64,000 bases of DNA from assembly GCA_963422415.1 (NCBI GenBank), contig OY729430.1, forward strand, positions 1,240,001 to 1,304,000, given 5' to 3'. Under the pieces are notes generated by a model. That model made no database searches and was not told the DNA's origin. It was given only the letters and a program-made list of their open reading frames with translations. Source of the DNA: Bin34 sp963422415 (lineage in GTDB: Bacteria > Chloroflexota > Anaerolineae > Caldilineales > Caldilineaceae). Below are positions 36,320-45,295 of this stretch, piece after piece. The first letter of the stretch is position 1. Each line of letters opens with the position of its first letter. A program made the position numbers and the translations under genes.

Positions 36320-37300
36320 TCATTGTCCGGAATGAGGTTGGCAGTCCTTGCGATACAAAAGGCTGGCCGGAATAGCTTGGAAACCCAAAGCCAGATTGAT
36401 CTGGAACATGGGATTGTTCTCCTCGTTATCGGTTTGCACCACTTTGACGCCTCTCTCCTGAGCGTGGGCTATGGCCCGCAGCTTCAGGGCCGTGGCCACC
36501 CCCTTGCGCCGCGCCAAACGCAACACCCCGGTCAGACCGGTGTGGGCTTTTTCGGAGTCGTCGCTGGTAATGTCCAAGCTGGTCACGCCCAACCATGCAT
36601 CGTCCTTTACGGCAATCCAGTAGGTAGAGGGATCAAACTCCGGATGTTCGAGATGTTGCTTGGCAAACTGCTCGAAAGGAGGAGGCACGAAGGGATCCCC
36701 CGCCGGCACGTCGGCCATGATCTCCATGTCCAGCTCGTAATAGCGTTGTGCCCAATCGGGATACTCCCTCTGCAATTTCGCCAAGGTCTTGATGTCAAAC
36801 CCCTGTGCGCGAACCAGGTCCGCCTTGGGCAGGAAAGGAACCGGGTCAAAGTCTGCCAACTGCAATTGTGACAAAGGTTCTCGCAACTTCAGCCGGTAGC
36901 CGCGTTTCTCCAGAAAGTGGACGCTGTCTTCATAGTGCTCCCGGGTGAAGGAGAACAAAAAGTGCACGTCGTCATGGTGCTGGTTCAACTGCGACACGCA
37001 GTGGTCGTACAGGCGAGCGCCTATGCCTTGTCGGCGCGCGTCGGGATCGACCGCCACCTGGATTCTGTAGCTTCCGGGGCGGGCTCTGGACAGTTCCTTG
37101 GCATGGGATGCACTCCCCACCATTGTGCCATTCTGCATGGCTACCCAATGTTTCCAATGGGCCGCTTCCGGAGCGTTGCTCAACCAATGTCTTTCCGATG
37201 CAACTGAGGAAACCTCGTCGGTGTAGATCCGGTTGTTCATCGCTACATAGGCCTCCAGATCCATGTCAGCCAGTTCCAGCTTGCGGATATGTATAGTCAT
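36320..37300 (-). CDS. Protein with two GNAT acetyltransferase domains
   Basis: A 326-residue protein made of two consecutive GNAT folds. The first has the acetyl-CoA loop in YRIQVAVDPDARRQGIGARL (R-R-Q-G-I-G) near residue 85. The second, near 265-285, has a loop of the form TGVLRLARRKGVATALKLRAI, followed by VVQTDNEENNPMFQINLALGF. Two intact cofactor loops suggest both halves could be active, though in many double-GNAT proteins one half only binds. ATG 37300 (MTIHIRKLEL) has a GGAG site. It is upstream of the beta-oxidation genes, separated by about 270 bases, so it is probably a separate unit. The substrate is unknown. Confidence 0.8.
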   Translation of the reverse strand: MTIHIRKLELADMDLEAYVAMNNRIYTDEVSSVASERHWLSNAPEAAHWKHWVAMQNGTMVGSASHAKELSRARPGSYRIQVAVDPDARRQGIGARLYDHCVSQLNQHHDDVHFLFSFTREHYEDSVHFLEKRGYRLKLREPLSQLQLADFDPVPFLPKADLVRAQGFDIKTLAKLQREYPDWAQRYYELDMEIMADVPAGDPFVPPPFEQFAKQHLEHPEFDPSTYWIAVKDDAWLGVTSLDITSDDSEKAHTGLTGVLRLARRKGVATALKLRAIAHAQERGVKVVQTDNEENNPMFQINLALGFQAIPASLLYRKDCQPHSGQ

Positions 37301-37760
37301 GAATGACCACTCCAAAGGGGTGTAAGGATTAGGCAATTGGCCATTGCTCGGCAGATGTCTCCTTGGCGCTGCTCCGGATGACAGTCACGGGCGCAAAGAA
37401 AATGTTGGTACTATGGAACTATAAGGCCCCAGAGTCAAGAAAAGAGGGACGTTTTGCCACGAGTTGTGTGACCAGCATACAGATAAGGAGCGAATCCGAC
37501 TGCAGCAACAATCCACCCAAAGCAGCCGGACGCCTGTAGGTCAAGAGAGAAAATTCACGGCGTCTGTCGACGAATGCAGCTCTTTCCTCAATCTTCCCGC
37601 GTCAAGCCCGATGCAAGGGAGATCGACCTGAAAATCCGGAATCCGGTACGGCCGGTCGGCGTTATGTTCAGGTATGACGACACGAACGCCGCGCCATCCC
37701 CGTGCATGCGGCACCAAGCCCTCTCCAGACCGAATCCGATACAACAGGATCAAGGCATGG
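37301..37760. other. Intergenic region, no gene recognised
   Basis: A 460-base stretch upstream of the double-GNAT gene that looks more AT-rich than its surroundings. It should contain that gene's promoter; a TATAGT hexamer is readable on the minus strand near 37415 without a convincing -35. No frame with a ribosome site, no RNA gene and no protein relic is identifiable. Confidence 0.4.
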
Positions 37761-38540
37761 CTATTCTTCCAGCAAGTGCTCTCTTGTCATGCGGTACCAG
37801 TACACCGAACCATCGTTTACCAGGGAGTCAAGGTCGCGATCGTTGCGCAGGCTGGCTATGACTGCATGTACAGGATACCCTGTAAACCGGTTCAGAATCT
37901 TGGCGTTGCGCAAGGCCCGGTCGGTATCTCGTCTGTCAGCGGTATAGGATGCTTCCACGGCAATGTAGTGCGTGGCGCCATGCTTGTCTTCTGCCTTGAT
38001 GACTAGATCGGCGTTGTAAAAGCTGCGTCGGTCTCCTTCAGGAATGTCCCTGGCGTTGTGGTCCCGCACCATTTTCATTCGTGCCTCCCTGGAAACGGTG
38101 CCGGTGCACTGGTATCCCATGGCATAGGGGATGTCGGCAAAATGTCTCTTGACAACGCGCTCGACGCGTTCGCCCTTAAGTTCGCCGATGGAAGTCTCAA
38201 GACGACGATTTGTCTCCCGTTGTTCCTGATTGAACTGCCGCTGCTCAACGACGAAGGTCTCCAAGCGCTTGTTGATTTTGCGTTGTTCCTGGTTGAACTG
38301 CCGCTGCTCAACGACGAAGGCCTCCAAGCGCTTGTTGATTTTGCGCTGCTCCTCAATAAACGCGTTGGTGCTCTCAACAAACTTGTCTATCCGGGCCATA
38401 AGGTTGGCTACTATCTCAGGCAACTCCAACAGCTCTGGGCTGAGCACTCTATGCCGAATCGCCTGCAGAAATTCCGGATTGTCGTCAAGAACTTCGAGAA
38501 GGTCTTTGGTAGTTGCAATTGACCTGTCGATGGCCATCAT
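37761..38540 (-). CDS. Coiled-coil protein with PD-(D/E)XK-like C-terminus
   Basis: A 259-residue protein of a type common in Chloroflexota and cyanobacteria. Residues about 50-125 form a long charged coiled coil built from repeats of a 21-residue unit (EQRKINKRLEAFVVEQRQFN and close copies), encoded by nearly identical 63-bp DNA repeats. The C-terminal half, with DRRSFYNADLVIKAED and YIAVEASYTADRRDTDRA, fits a nuclease-like core (Asp, then ExS in place of ExK). No methylase, toxin partner or mobile element is adjacent. Neighbouring DNA on both sides is gene-free and looks less GC-rich, so this may be an acquired gene. The start MMAID at 38540 is used. Function is not established. Confidence 0.7.
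   Translation of the reverse strand: MMAIDRSIATTKDLLEVLDDNPEFLQAIRHRVLSPELLELPEIVANLMARIDKFVESTNAFIEEQRKINKRLEAFVVEQRQFNQEQRKINKRLETFVVEQRQFNQEQRETNRRLETSIGELKGERVERVVKRHFADIPYAMGYQCTGTVSREARMKMVRDHNARDIPEGDRRSFYNADLVIKAEDKHGATHYIAVEASYTADRRDTDRALRNAKILNRFTGYPVHAVIASLRNDRDLDSLVNDGSVYWYRMTREHLLEE
38233..38358. repeat. 63-bp tandem repeat inside a coding region
   Basis: Two head-to-tail copies start at 38233 and 38296, each beginning AACTGCCGCTGCTCAACGAC. They are identical over about 50 bases except for one T/C difference, then diverge in the last 13 bases of the second copy. A more diverged partial unit precedes them. Each unit encodes 21 coiled-coil residues. Such near-identity at the DNA level suggests recent slippage expansion. 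Confidence 0.85.
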
Positions 38541-38829
38541 GTTTCCCCGTCGTTTCCGGAAGCGGCAGCGGAATTCCTCTTGCAGAATGCACGATCTTCA
38601 GCCTCAAAAGTCTATACCATGGCAGTAGTGTACATATCGTCCCAAAGACCTGCAGAGTCAAGCTGGTCAGGAAGAGGACTGCAAGACGGGACATCCTGGG
38701 AAATGGCGGAGGCGCGCCGTTTGTCTCGTCTTGATTCCCACGGCAGCAGGGTCCGGACCGCATTGCATGTTTGTGCCCGTCTTGCTGCCGACCGAAAAGC
38801 AAGCGCTGCAAGGCATCTTGGGATTGGGC

Positions 38830-39615
38830 CTAGAACGATAGCGGTATGGGGCTGAAGCGCACGATGGAATACACCACCACCACGATCAGGAGCCACCGCA
38901 TCCAGTATTTGGCTTGCTCGTTCTCCACCATAAAGCGCGCCGCCAGCCACGCTCCTACGCTTTGTCCCACGGCCAGAGTCAGGCCAATCTCCCACCACAG
39001 GCGAATGCCTTGGGCCAGGAAGATCCCTAGGGCCACGAGGGTGAAAGCTAGTACGGCCACCAGCTTGACCTTGTTGGCCTGCACCAGCGCGTATTGCGCC
39101 GTCAGGACCAGACCGGAGAGTATGAAGAGCCCTACGCCAGCCTGAATGAACCCTCCGTATGCGCCAATCAACAGAAAGAGCGGAATCCGGCGCCATGCAA
39201 TGACGCCGGCCCTGGGCACTTCGGTATGACTGCGCAGCCACTGTTCCGGCTTGAGCAGGATGGTGCTCAGGACCACCACCAGCATACCGGCAATGGCCCA
39301 ATTCATGACTTCTTCCTTGAGGTCTGCCGCCAAGATGGCCCCGCCCACGCCGCCTGCCGCCATGGCGCTCGTATACCAAAGGTCGGTGGCCGACAAATTC
39401 AGCGACTTTCTCCGTTGCAAGGTGAAGAGTGCCGCCACGTTTTGAACGACCACGCCGATTCGGTTGGTGGCGTTGGCCTCATGGGCCGGAACACCCAAGT
39501 AGACCAGAATAGGCAGTGTGATGGCGGAACCCGACCCTGCCAAGGTGTTGACAATCCCTGCCATGATGCCGGCGGCAATGGCCAGGCCGATAGTGAGGAT
39601 ATCCAGGTTGGCCAT
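38830..39615 (-). CDS. TauE/SafE family membrane transporter
   Basis: A 261-residue polytopic protein of the TSUP (TauE/SafE/YfcA) family with about eight membrane segments. It opens with LAIAAGIMAGIVNTLAGSGSAITLP and VYLGVPAHEANATNRIGVV. That N-terminal G-x-G-S loop and the A-N-A-T-N-R pattern are the family signature. A second, diverged copy of the loop lies in the middle (IGAYGGFIQAGVGLFIL). Relatives export sulfite, sulfoacetate or other small organic anions; the substrate is not predictable. It is the last gene of the string from recO through adenine deaminase and two aminotransferases. Confidence 0.85.
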   Translation of the reverse strand: MANLDILTIGLAIAAGIMAGIVNTLAGSGSAITLPILVYLGVPAHEANATNRIGVVVQNVAALFTLQRRKSLNLSATDLWYTSAMAAGGVGGAILAADLKEEVMNWAIAGMLVVVLSTILLKPEQWLRSHTEVPRAGVIAWRRIPLFLLIGAYGGFIQAGVGLFILSGLVLTAQYALVQANKVKLVAVLAFTLVALGIFLAQGIRLWWEIGLTLAVGQSVGAWLAARFMVENEQAKYWMRWLLIVVVVYSIVRFSPIPLSF

Positions 39616-39651
39616 GTTGGACCGGGCCTTGTGCTCGAACTCCTGGCCGAG

Positions 39652-40821
39652 TCAAAAGGTGGGTGCCAGTTGCGCCAGCCTTTCCACGAATTTCTCCAAC
39701 TCGACGTCGCGGGATGCGAAACTGATGCGCAGGTGCCCTTCCCCCGCCGCTCCAAAGGCGATGCCCGGTGTGGTGGCGACATGGGCCTCGTCAAGAAGAT
39801 GGGAGGCCAGCTCCGCGCTGGTGCGCTGGGTGTGGGGAAAGTGCATGAAAAGATAAAAGGCCCCTTGGGGTGGGAAGCACTCAACGCCTTCGATTTCGTC
39901 CAAGGCGTCCAGCAGGAAGCGCCGACGACGGGCATACACCTCCAGCATGTCAGCGACACACTGTTGCGGTCCGTCCAAGGCGGCGACCCCGGCGGCCATC
40001 GTGAAACTGGCGGCCGAAGTGACGGAATTGGTCATGTAGCTGCGTCCCAGGCGGATGGCGTCTGGGGGCCCCATGAGCCAAGCGAGACGCCAGCCCGTCA
40101 TGGCATACGCCTTGCTGAATCCGTTGATGACAAAGGTCCGCTCCGCCATTTCCGGATAGGAGGCCGGAGAAATGTGTTCGTGCCCTGAATAGATTATATG
40201 CTCGTAAATTTCGTCACTCAGCAGATAGATGTCGTGCTCTATGACGGCATCGACCAGGATCCGCATGCTGGCCGGAGTCATGACGTAGCCTGTGGGGTTG
40301 TTGGGGGAATTGACCATGATCATGCGGGTACGGGGCGTGACATGGGCTTCCAACAACGCCCGGTGCAGCGCAAACCCCTGTGTAGCGGGCAGCGCGAGAT
40401 GCACGGGTATACCGCCCACGATCTCTACCATGGGCTTGTAGCTGACCCAGGCCGGATCCAGGATCAGGACTTCGTCTCCCGGATTGATGACGGTCATCAA
40501 AGCCACATACAGGGCCCATTTGCCGCCGGGGGTGACGATGAGGTTGTCGGGTGAGGTATAGACTCCGTTCTCACGCTGGAGCTTGGCGGCAATGGCCTCC
40601 AGCAGCTCGGGCGTGCCATGCGACGGAGGGTAGTGCGTATCCCCTTCACGAATCGCCTTGAAGGCCGTTTCCTGGACATGCAGCGGAGTGTCAAAATCCG
40701 GTTCGCCTCCCGCGAGATTCACGACGTCAATGCCGGCTCGGGCCATTTCCCGGCCTTTCTGCATCATGGTGGCTGTGGGAGAGGGCGGAATGTCTGCGAG
40801 CAGACGGCTTAGGGAACGCAT
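39652..40821 (-). CDS. Aminotransferase class I/II (aspartate type, Ib)
   Basis: A 389-residue PLP-dependent aminotransferase of fold type I. The active-site lysine is in NGFSKAYAMTGWRLAW, the substrate-carboxylate arginine in HLRISFASRD, and the PLP-phosphate region in VTPGGKWALY. NSPNNPTGYVM and LLSDEIYEHIIYSG are further signatures. The sequence style is that of the prokaryotic aspartate or alanine aminotransferase subgroup; true substrates need testing. ATG 40821 (MRSLSRLLADIPPSPT) is the natural start, although the frame stays open far upstream through the neighbouring gene. It lies 11 bases downstream of another aminotransferase of a different subgroup. Confidence 0.88.
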   Translation of the reverse strand: MRSLSRLLADIPPSPTATMMQKGREMARAGIDVVNLAGGEPDFDTPLHVQETAFKAIREGDTHYPPSHGTPELLEAIAAKLQRENGVYTSPDNLIVTPGGKWALYVALMTVINPGDEVLILDPAWVSYKPMVEIVGGIPVHLALPATQGFALHRALLEAHVTPRTRMIMVNSPNNPTGYVMTPASMRILVDAVIEHDIYLLSDEIYEHIIYSGHEHISPASYPEMAERTFVINGFSKAYAMTGWRLAWLMGPPDAIRLGRSYMTNSVTSAASFTMAAGVAALDGPQQCVADMLEVYARRRRFLLDALDEIEGVECFPPQGAFYLFMHFPHTQRTSAELASHLLDEAHVATTPGIAFGAAGEGHLRISFASRDVELEKFVERLAQLAPTF

Positions 40822-40832
40822 GACAATCTCCG

Positions 40833-42032
40833 CTAGGTCGTGGCGGCCCGATAAGACCGACAAAAATACGAGATGGTCTCCACAGTCAACCCCGCGACAT
40901 TGATGCGTCCTGTGGGCATGAAGTAGATGCTGTCCCGCCGGCGCATAATCTCGTTGACTTCCGGCGTGATACCTGTGAGGGCGAACAGGCCGTACTGGCG
41001 TACCAAGAAGGAAAAATCGGTGTCCGTTCCCAGGTCCTGTAAAGATGCGGCCAGCAAACGCCGCATCTCGTTGATGCGTTCTCGCATGGCCTGGAGTTCG
41101 CCCTCCCATTGCATGCGGAGTTCCGGCTGTCCCAGTATGTGTTCCACGACCTGGGCTCCGTGACTGGGCGGGGAAGACCAAAGGGTACGGGCCATGACTT
41201 TCAACTGACTCAGGAGGCGGCGGGCCTCTGCCGCCTCGAATCCTAGGAGCGAGAGAGCGCCCACTCGCTCCCTGTACACTCCGAAGTTCTTCGAAAAGGA
41301 ATTGCAGACCAGCAGCGGCAGATCGGCTTCCGCGACTGTGCGCAGACCCGCGGCATCCTGATCCAGTCCTCGGGCAAATCCCTGGTAGGCCATGTCGACA
41401 AGCGGCAGGAATTCCCGTGCCTGCGCCAGATTGGCAATCTCGCGCCAAGTGTCCCGATCCGGGTCGGCACCGGTGGGATTGTGGCAACAGCCATGCAGTA
41501 TGACCACATCCCCGGCTGGAACCTGCGCCAAGGCAGCCAGAAAGGGATCGGTGTCCAGACTTTGGGTTGCCGAGTTGTAATAGGGATAGGAGTGGCAGGC
41601 GATGCCGGCTTGCGTGCACAGCTGGCCATGGTTGGCCCAAGTGGGATCGCTGATCCAGACGGCGGCGGTGGGCAGCTGTCGGGAAATCAGTTCAAGGGCC
41701 AAACGCAGGGCTCCCGTGCCACCTGGAGTCTGCAGAGTCACGCTGGCCGGAGAATCCACCAGACTGCCGTGGCAGCCCAAGAGCAGGCCTCGGGTCAGCG
41801 CGCTGAATTCGGCGGAGCCCTCGATGGGCAGGTAGTTCTTGGTCTGCTCTTCGGTCAGGATCTGCCGTTCCGCTTCCTTGACCGTACGCTGCACGGGAAT
41901 GTTTCCGGAGGCGTCCTTGTACACCCCTACCCCCAGATTCAGTTTCTGGGGATTGGGATCCATGTTGCACGCCGTAGTCAGATGGTAAATGGCATCGGGG
42001 GGCGCAGCGGATACATGGGAGAAGAGAGACAT
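40833..42032 (-). CDS. Aspartate/aromatic aminotransferase (AspC/TyrB type, Ia)
   Basis: A 399-residue class I aminotransferase of the AspC/TyrB subgroup. It is marked by LNLGVGVYKDASGNIPV near the N-terminus, YLPIEGSAEF, HGCCHNPTGADPDRDTW, and the PLP lysine in SFSKNFGVYRERVG. TGRINVAGLT is the characteristic end motif. The enzyme transfers the amino group of aspartate or aromatic amino acids to 2-oxoglutarate. Cysteine pairs in HGCCHNPTG are typical of the group. It is encoded between adenine deaminase (23 bases upstream) and a second aminotransferase (11 bases downstream), on one transcript. Confidence 0.9.
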   Translation of the reverse strand: MSLFSHVSAAPPDAIYHLTTACNMDPNPQKLNLGVGVYKDASGNIPVQRTVKEAERQILTEEQTKNYLPIEGSAEFSALTRGLLLGCHGSLVDSPASVTLQTPGGTGALRLALELISRQLPTAAVWISDPTWANHGQLCTQAGIACHSYPYYNSATQSLDTDPFLAALAQVPAGDVVILHGCCHNPTGADPDRDTWREIANLAQAREFLPLVDMAYQGFARGLDQDAAGLRTVAEADLPLLVCNSFSKNFGVYRERVGALSLLGFEAAEARRLLSQLKVMARTLWSSPPSHGAQVVEHILGQPELRMQWEGELQAMRERINEMRRLLAASLQDLGTDTDFSFLVRQYGLFALTGITPEVNEIMRRRDSIYFMPTGRINVAGLTVETISYFCRSYRAATT

Positions 42033-42055
42033 GACTTGTTGGGCCTTGCAGGTTC

Positions 42056-43798
42056 TCAGACCACTACGGAAACAAAATCAAAGGCATCTACGTCAACCAG
42101 ACCTTGGTCTGTAATCTTGAGCGAAGGCACGACCTCCAGGCCCATGAAGCTCAGGGACATCAAGGGATCGTGCAGGCGTCCGCCCAGATCGGTGGATGCC
42201 TGCTGCAGGGTGCGGTATTGTGCATGCACTTCAAGCAGGGGCGCCTCAGACATCAGGCCCGCCACGGGCAAGGGCATTTGGGCCAGCACCGCATCGCCAT
42301 GGCATATGGCGATGCCGCCTCCCATGTTCGCCACGGCCCGTACGGCGGTGTGCATGGAAGCGTCGTCCGCGCCGATGACCACGAGATTGTGATGATCGTG
42401 GGCGATGGATCCCGCCAAGGCGCCGCGTTGCAACCCGAAGCCGGAAATGAAGGCGGTGGTCATGGATCCGTTGTGGCCATGCCGTTCGATCACGGCAATC
42501 TTCAATATGTCCGCGGTCGGGTTCGTCTGGACTCGGCCGTTCAGGACCGGCAGGCTGCACTGACGGTGCTCCGTCACGATTTGATTTTCGATGGAGCCAA
42601 TCACGCGCACGGTGGCCTGCGATCCCGAAGCCGCCACGTCAAAGTTCACGGTCTCCCACTGTCCGTGCAAGGACTGCGCCACCGAAGTCGGCATGACCAC
42701 TGCGGGGATCGGGCGCGGGTCCCGCTCCGTTCCCGGCTGCAGAACCACTCGTCCCGCAGACAGCACCCAGACGGGGGACAGGTCGTTGGCTTCGTCCCAA
42801 ACCACTAGGTCCGCTCTGCGACCCGGTGCAATGGCTCCACGGTCCGACAAGCCAAACCACTCCGCGGGGTTCAGCGTGGCCATGCAGAAGGCGTCTTCCA
42901 AGGCCATGCCGTGAGCTCGGGCGCGTCGGATCAGGTAGTCCACGCTGCCTTCGGTCAGCAGATCCGCGGGAATGCGATCATCGGTGCAAAAGCAGAACCG
43001 CCGCATGGTGCGATCAGTGACCAAGGGCAACAGGGCGTCCAGATCGCGGGTAATGGTGCCTTCCCGGATCAGGATGTACATGCCCTTGGCCAGCTTTTCC
43101 GCCGCTTCCACCGGATTGGTGCATTCATGGTCGCTGCCAATGCCGGTGGTCAGGTAGGCATTGAGCTCCAGTCCTCCGAGATGCGGGGCGTGGCCGTCGA
43201 CGCGGGTGTCGCCGAAGGCCTGCAAGATGGAGAGGCACTTGGGGTCCTCGAAAATCACCCCAGGGTAGTTCATCATCTCGGCCAGCCCCCAGACCAGACC
43301 TGCGGCATGCAGGTCTTGCAGGTCTTCGGCATCCAGATCCGCGCCACTGGTCTCCAAATGAGAGGCGGGCACACAGGAAGGGGCCATCAGCTTCACGTCC
43401 AGATCCAGCCCTTGGCTGCAGGTGTGCATGTAGCGAATGCCATCGATCCCCGATACGTTGGCTATCTCATGGGGGTCCGCCATGACGGTGGTCACGCCCC
43501 GGGCGGCCACGATCTGGCTGAAATGTCGCGGCGTGCACAGACTGCTTTCAATGTGAACATGGGCGTCGATCAGGCCGGGTGTGACCAGCAGTCCCTGGCA
43601 GTCGATGGTGTCAGGCCCAGCATAGTCGGGAGAGACACCGGCGATGTGTCCGGCGGCAATCGCTACATTGCCCTCTTCAATGGTCCCGGTGAAGACATTC
43701 AGAAGGCGGCAGTTGACCAAGACCAAGTCAGGGCGCTCGGCGCCGCGGGCCACGCGTATGAGACGTCTCATGTGTTGCGGGGAATTGTGTTCCGACAT
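42056..43798 (-). CDS. ade: Adenine deaminase
   Basis: A 580-residue metal-dependent amidohydrolase that converts adenine to hypoxanthine and ammonia. Seen in order: the N-terminal beta-sandwich piece (PDLVLVNCRLLNVFTG), metal ligands in GLIDAHVHIESS, MADPHEIANVSG, CTDDRIPADLL, NPAEWFGLSDRGAIAPGRRAD, and the C-terminal Ade domain with IAHDHHNLVVIG. This C-terminal extension and length separate Ade from dihydroorotase-type amidohydrolases. It fits purine salvage; the hypoxanthine product could feed the xanthine enzymes encoded at the right end of the window. It is 139 bases downstream of recO. Confidence 0.92.
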   Translation of the reverse strand: MSEHNSPQHMRRLIRVARGAERPDLVLVNCRLLNVFTGTIEEGNVAIAAGHIAGVSPDYAGPDTIDCQGLLVTPGLIDAHVHIESSLCTPRHFSQIVAARGVTTVMADPHEIANVSGIDGIRYMHTCSQGLDLDVKLMAPSCVPASHLETSGADLDAEDLQDLHAAGLVWGLAEMMNYPGVIFEDPKCLSILQAFGDTRVDGHAPHLGGLELNAYLTTGIGSDHECTNPVEAAEKLAKGMYILIREGTITRDLDALLPLVTDRTMRRFCFCTDDRIPADLLTEGSVDYLIRRARAHGMALEDAFCMATLNPAEWFGLSDRGAIAPGRRADLVVWDEANDLSPVWVLSAGRVVLQPGTERDPRPIPAVVMPTSVAQSLHGQWETVNFDVAASGSQATVRVIGSIENQIVTEHRQCSLPVLNGRVQTNPTADILKIAVIERHGHNGSMTTAFISGFGLQRGALAGSIAHDHHNLVVIGADDASMHTAVRAVANMGGGIAICHGDAVLAQMPLPVAGLMSEAPLLEVHAQYRTLQQASTDLGGRLHDPLMSLSFMGLEVVPSLKITDQGLVDVDAFDFVSVVV

Positions 43799-43937
43799 GT
43801 CCGATCAAGGGGCAAGCCCATCTGCAGCCCAGTCCGGTGCATCTCAGGCCACCGGACCTATGCGCCACATTCTATCGCGGGGATGCCTTGAATCTCCATA
43901 AACTACAGGCCCGCCAGGATCCCGTGGATCTCCCGGC

Positions 43938-44708
43938 TCACTGGCGAATTTGCCGTCTGAACCGATCCGTACGGAGTGGCCGTTCCAGAATCGAGGAGAC
44001 AAATCGACGAAGCAGCCCTTCGCATTCTCTGAGACTTGCGGCGGCGAACTTGAAACTTGTGACCAAGGCCCAGTTGCTGCGCTGCAAAAAGCGCAAGGTC
44101 TTGAACTCATCCAAGGGGAGGCGTTCCGCTCTCTCTACGGCGGGGCCGCACTGCGCGCACAATATGCCTCCGTGCTGCAGGTGGAAATAGCAGGCTTGGG
44201 GTTGCGCCTCCCGCTGACATTCCGTGCAATGCTGCAACTCCATTTGGAAGCCCGTCAGGGTCAGTATCTGCAGCGCATACCAACACGAGAGGAGAGTCAA
44301 GGGAGGCTGCGTGCCTTTCATGGTCTGCAACGTGAAATGCAGCAGGTCAAAGAGGTGTTGACTCTGTCCGGCCGGATCCTGGGGTTGAGTCAAGGAATCG
44401 AGCAGTTCACAGGCGTAGCTGGCGTGGACTATCCTTTCCAGGGAGTTTCGGCATTGGGGAAACGCGTCCCTGATCTGGGCTTCCATCACCTCGGGGAGCC
44501 ATTTGGAACGCCGGAGCGACACCCCGGCAAGCATGAAGGGTTCTACATGTCCCGCCTTGCGGCTCTTCGCCTTGCGGACCCCGCGGGCCAGCACATCCAT
44601 TTTGCCCAGATCTGCCGTAAACACGGTCAGGATCAGGTTCGCTTCCCCATGTTTCCGACTCTTGAGGATCAGGGCTTCGCCATTGTACTGGTAGCAGGGC
44701 AGTGTCAT
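43938..44708 (-). CDS. recO: DNA repair protein RecO
   Basis: A 256-residue recombination mediator that works with RecF and RecR to load RecA onto SSB-coated gaps. The N-terminal OB fold is seen in YNGEALILKSRKHGEANLIL and VFTADLGKMDVLARGVRK. The helical C-terminal domain has a zinc finger with cysteines at 161, 164, 184 and 187 (CTEC and CAQC). The start at ATG 44708 (MTLPCYQYNGEALI) fits the family; the open frame extends 126 bases upstream without similarity. The zinc finger is complete, unlike in E. coli RecO. Confidence 0.9.
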   Translation of the reverse strand: MTLPCYQYNGEALILKSRKHGEANLILTVFTADLGKMDVLARGVRKAKSRKAGHVEPFMLAGVSLRRSKWLPEVMEAQIRDAFPQCRNSLERIVHASYACELLDSLTQPQDPAGQSQHLFDLLHFTLQTMKGTQPPLTLLSCWYALQILTLTGFQMELQHCTECQREAQPQACYFHLQHGGILCAQCGPAVERAERLPLDEFKTLRFLQRSNWALVTSFKFAAASLRECEGLLRRFVSSILERPLRTDRFRRQIRQ

Positions 44709-45295
44709 AGTCGGGAGAGGAAGAGTTCTAGGAACCCGGCATGTCGCTGGATCCTGGGTATCTGCTATTAGATATCCTGCCAAGATCGAATGAAACGAGC
44801 CCGTCCCTACAACAGGGTGCGCTGCGAGAGACACATCAACATCCCCGAGGCTTCCCTGCCTCTAGGCGGCGCGCTCATTTGTTTCCGGAGCCTACCTTAC
44901 CTTTTTGACAAAGTTAGCCGATCAACAAGGCTACACTAACGATCGACAGTCCTCCATCTCCGCCCCGCTACATCCCACCCGTTCCAACATCCGCGTCAGC
45001 CATGTGCACAGTGAGTTGCAAGGCCAACTTGATGTCCAACGGGCAGACTGAAATGCATGCCCCAACGTCCGGAGGTAGCGTGTAGCACGAGATTATGCTT
45101 CGTCCACCCAATTCTAGCGTTGAATCCAGCCCAAGACGTCTCACGCAGTCCAACACAATGGCCCGGAGCGGCGGGGGCCGTTGGAAGCCGCGACAGTTCG
45201 CCGGGCACCGGGCACAGCGGGAAACCCAAGACCGACAAGAACCCCTGCCGCCCAGGCAGGCCGGACCGCGCCATCCAGACCGAGGCCGCGCCCGG
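44709..45295. other. Gene-free region upstream of recO
   Basis: These 587 bases hold no recognisable gene. A TTGACA at 44905-44910 (plus strand) is followed by TACACT only after 21 bases, too far for a good promoter. Several open frames on both strands between 44996 and 45368 overlap each other and match nothing I know. The region adjoins a decayed gene, so it may itself be debris too old to read. Confidence 0.4.

Noticed and set aside
38233..38358. Possible CRISPR array
   Set aside because: The repeats are head-to-tail without spacers, have a 63-base period and lie in frame inside a coding sequence.
44905..44937. Promoter with TTGACA and TACACT
   Set aside because: The 21-base gap is too long for a sigma-70-type promoter.
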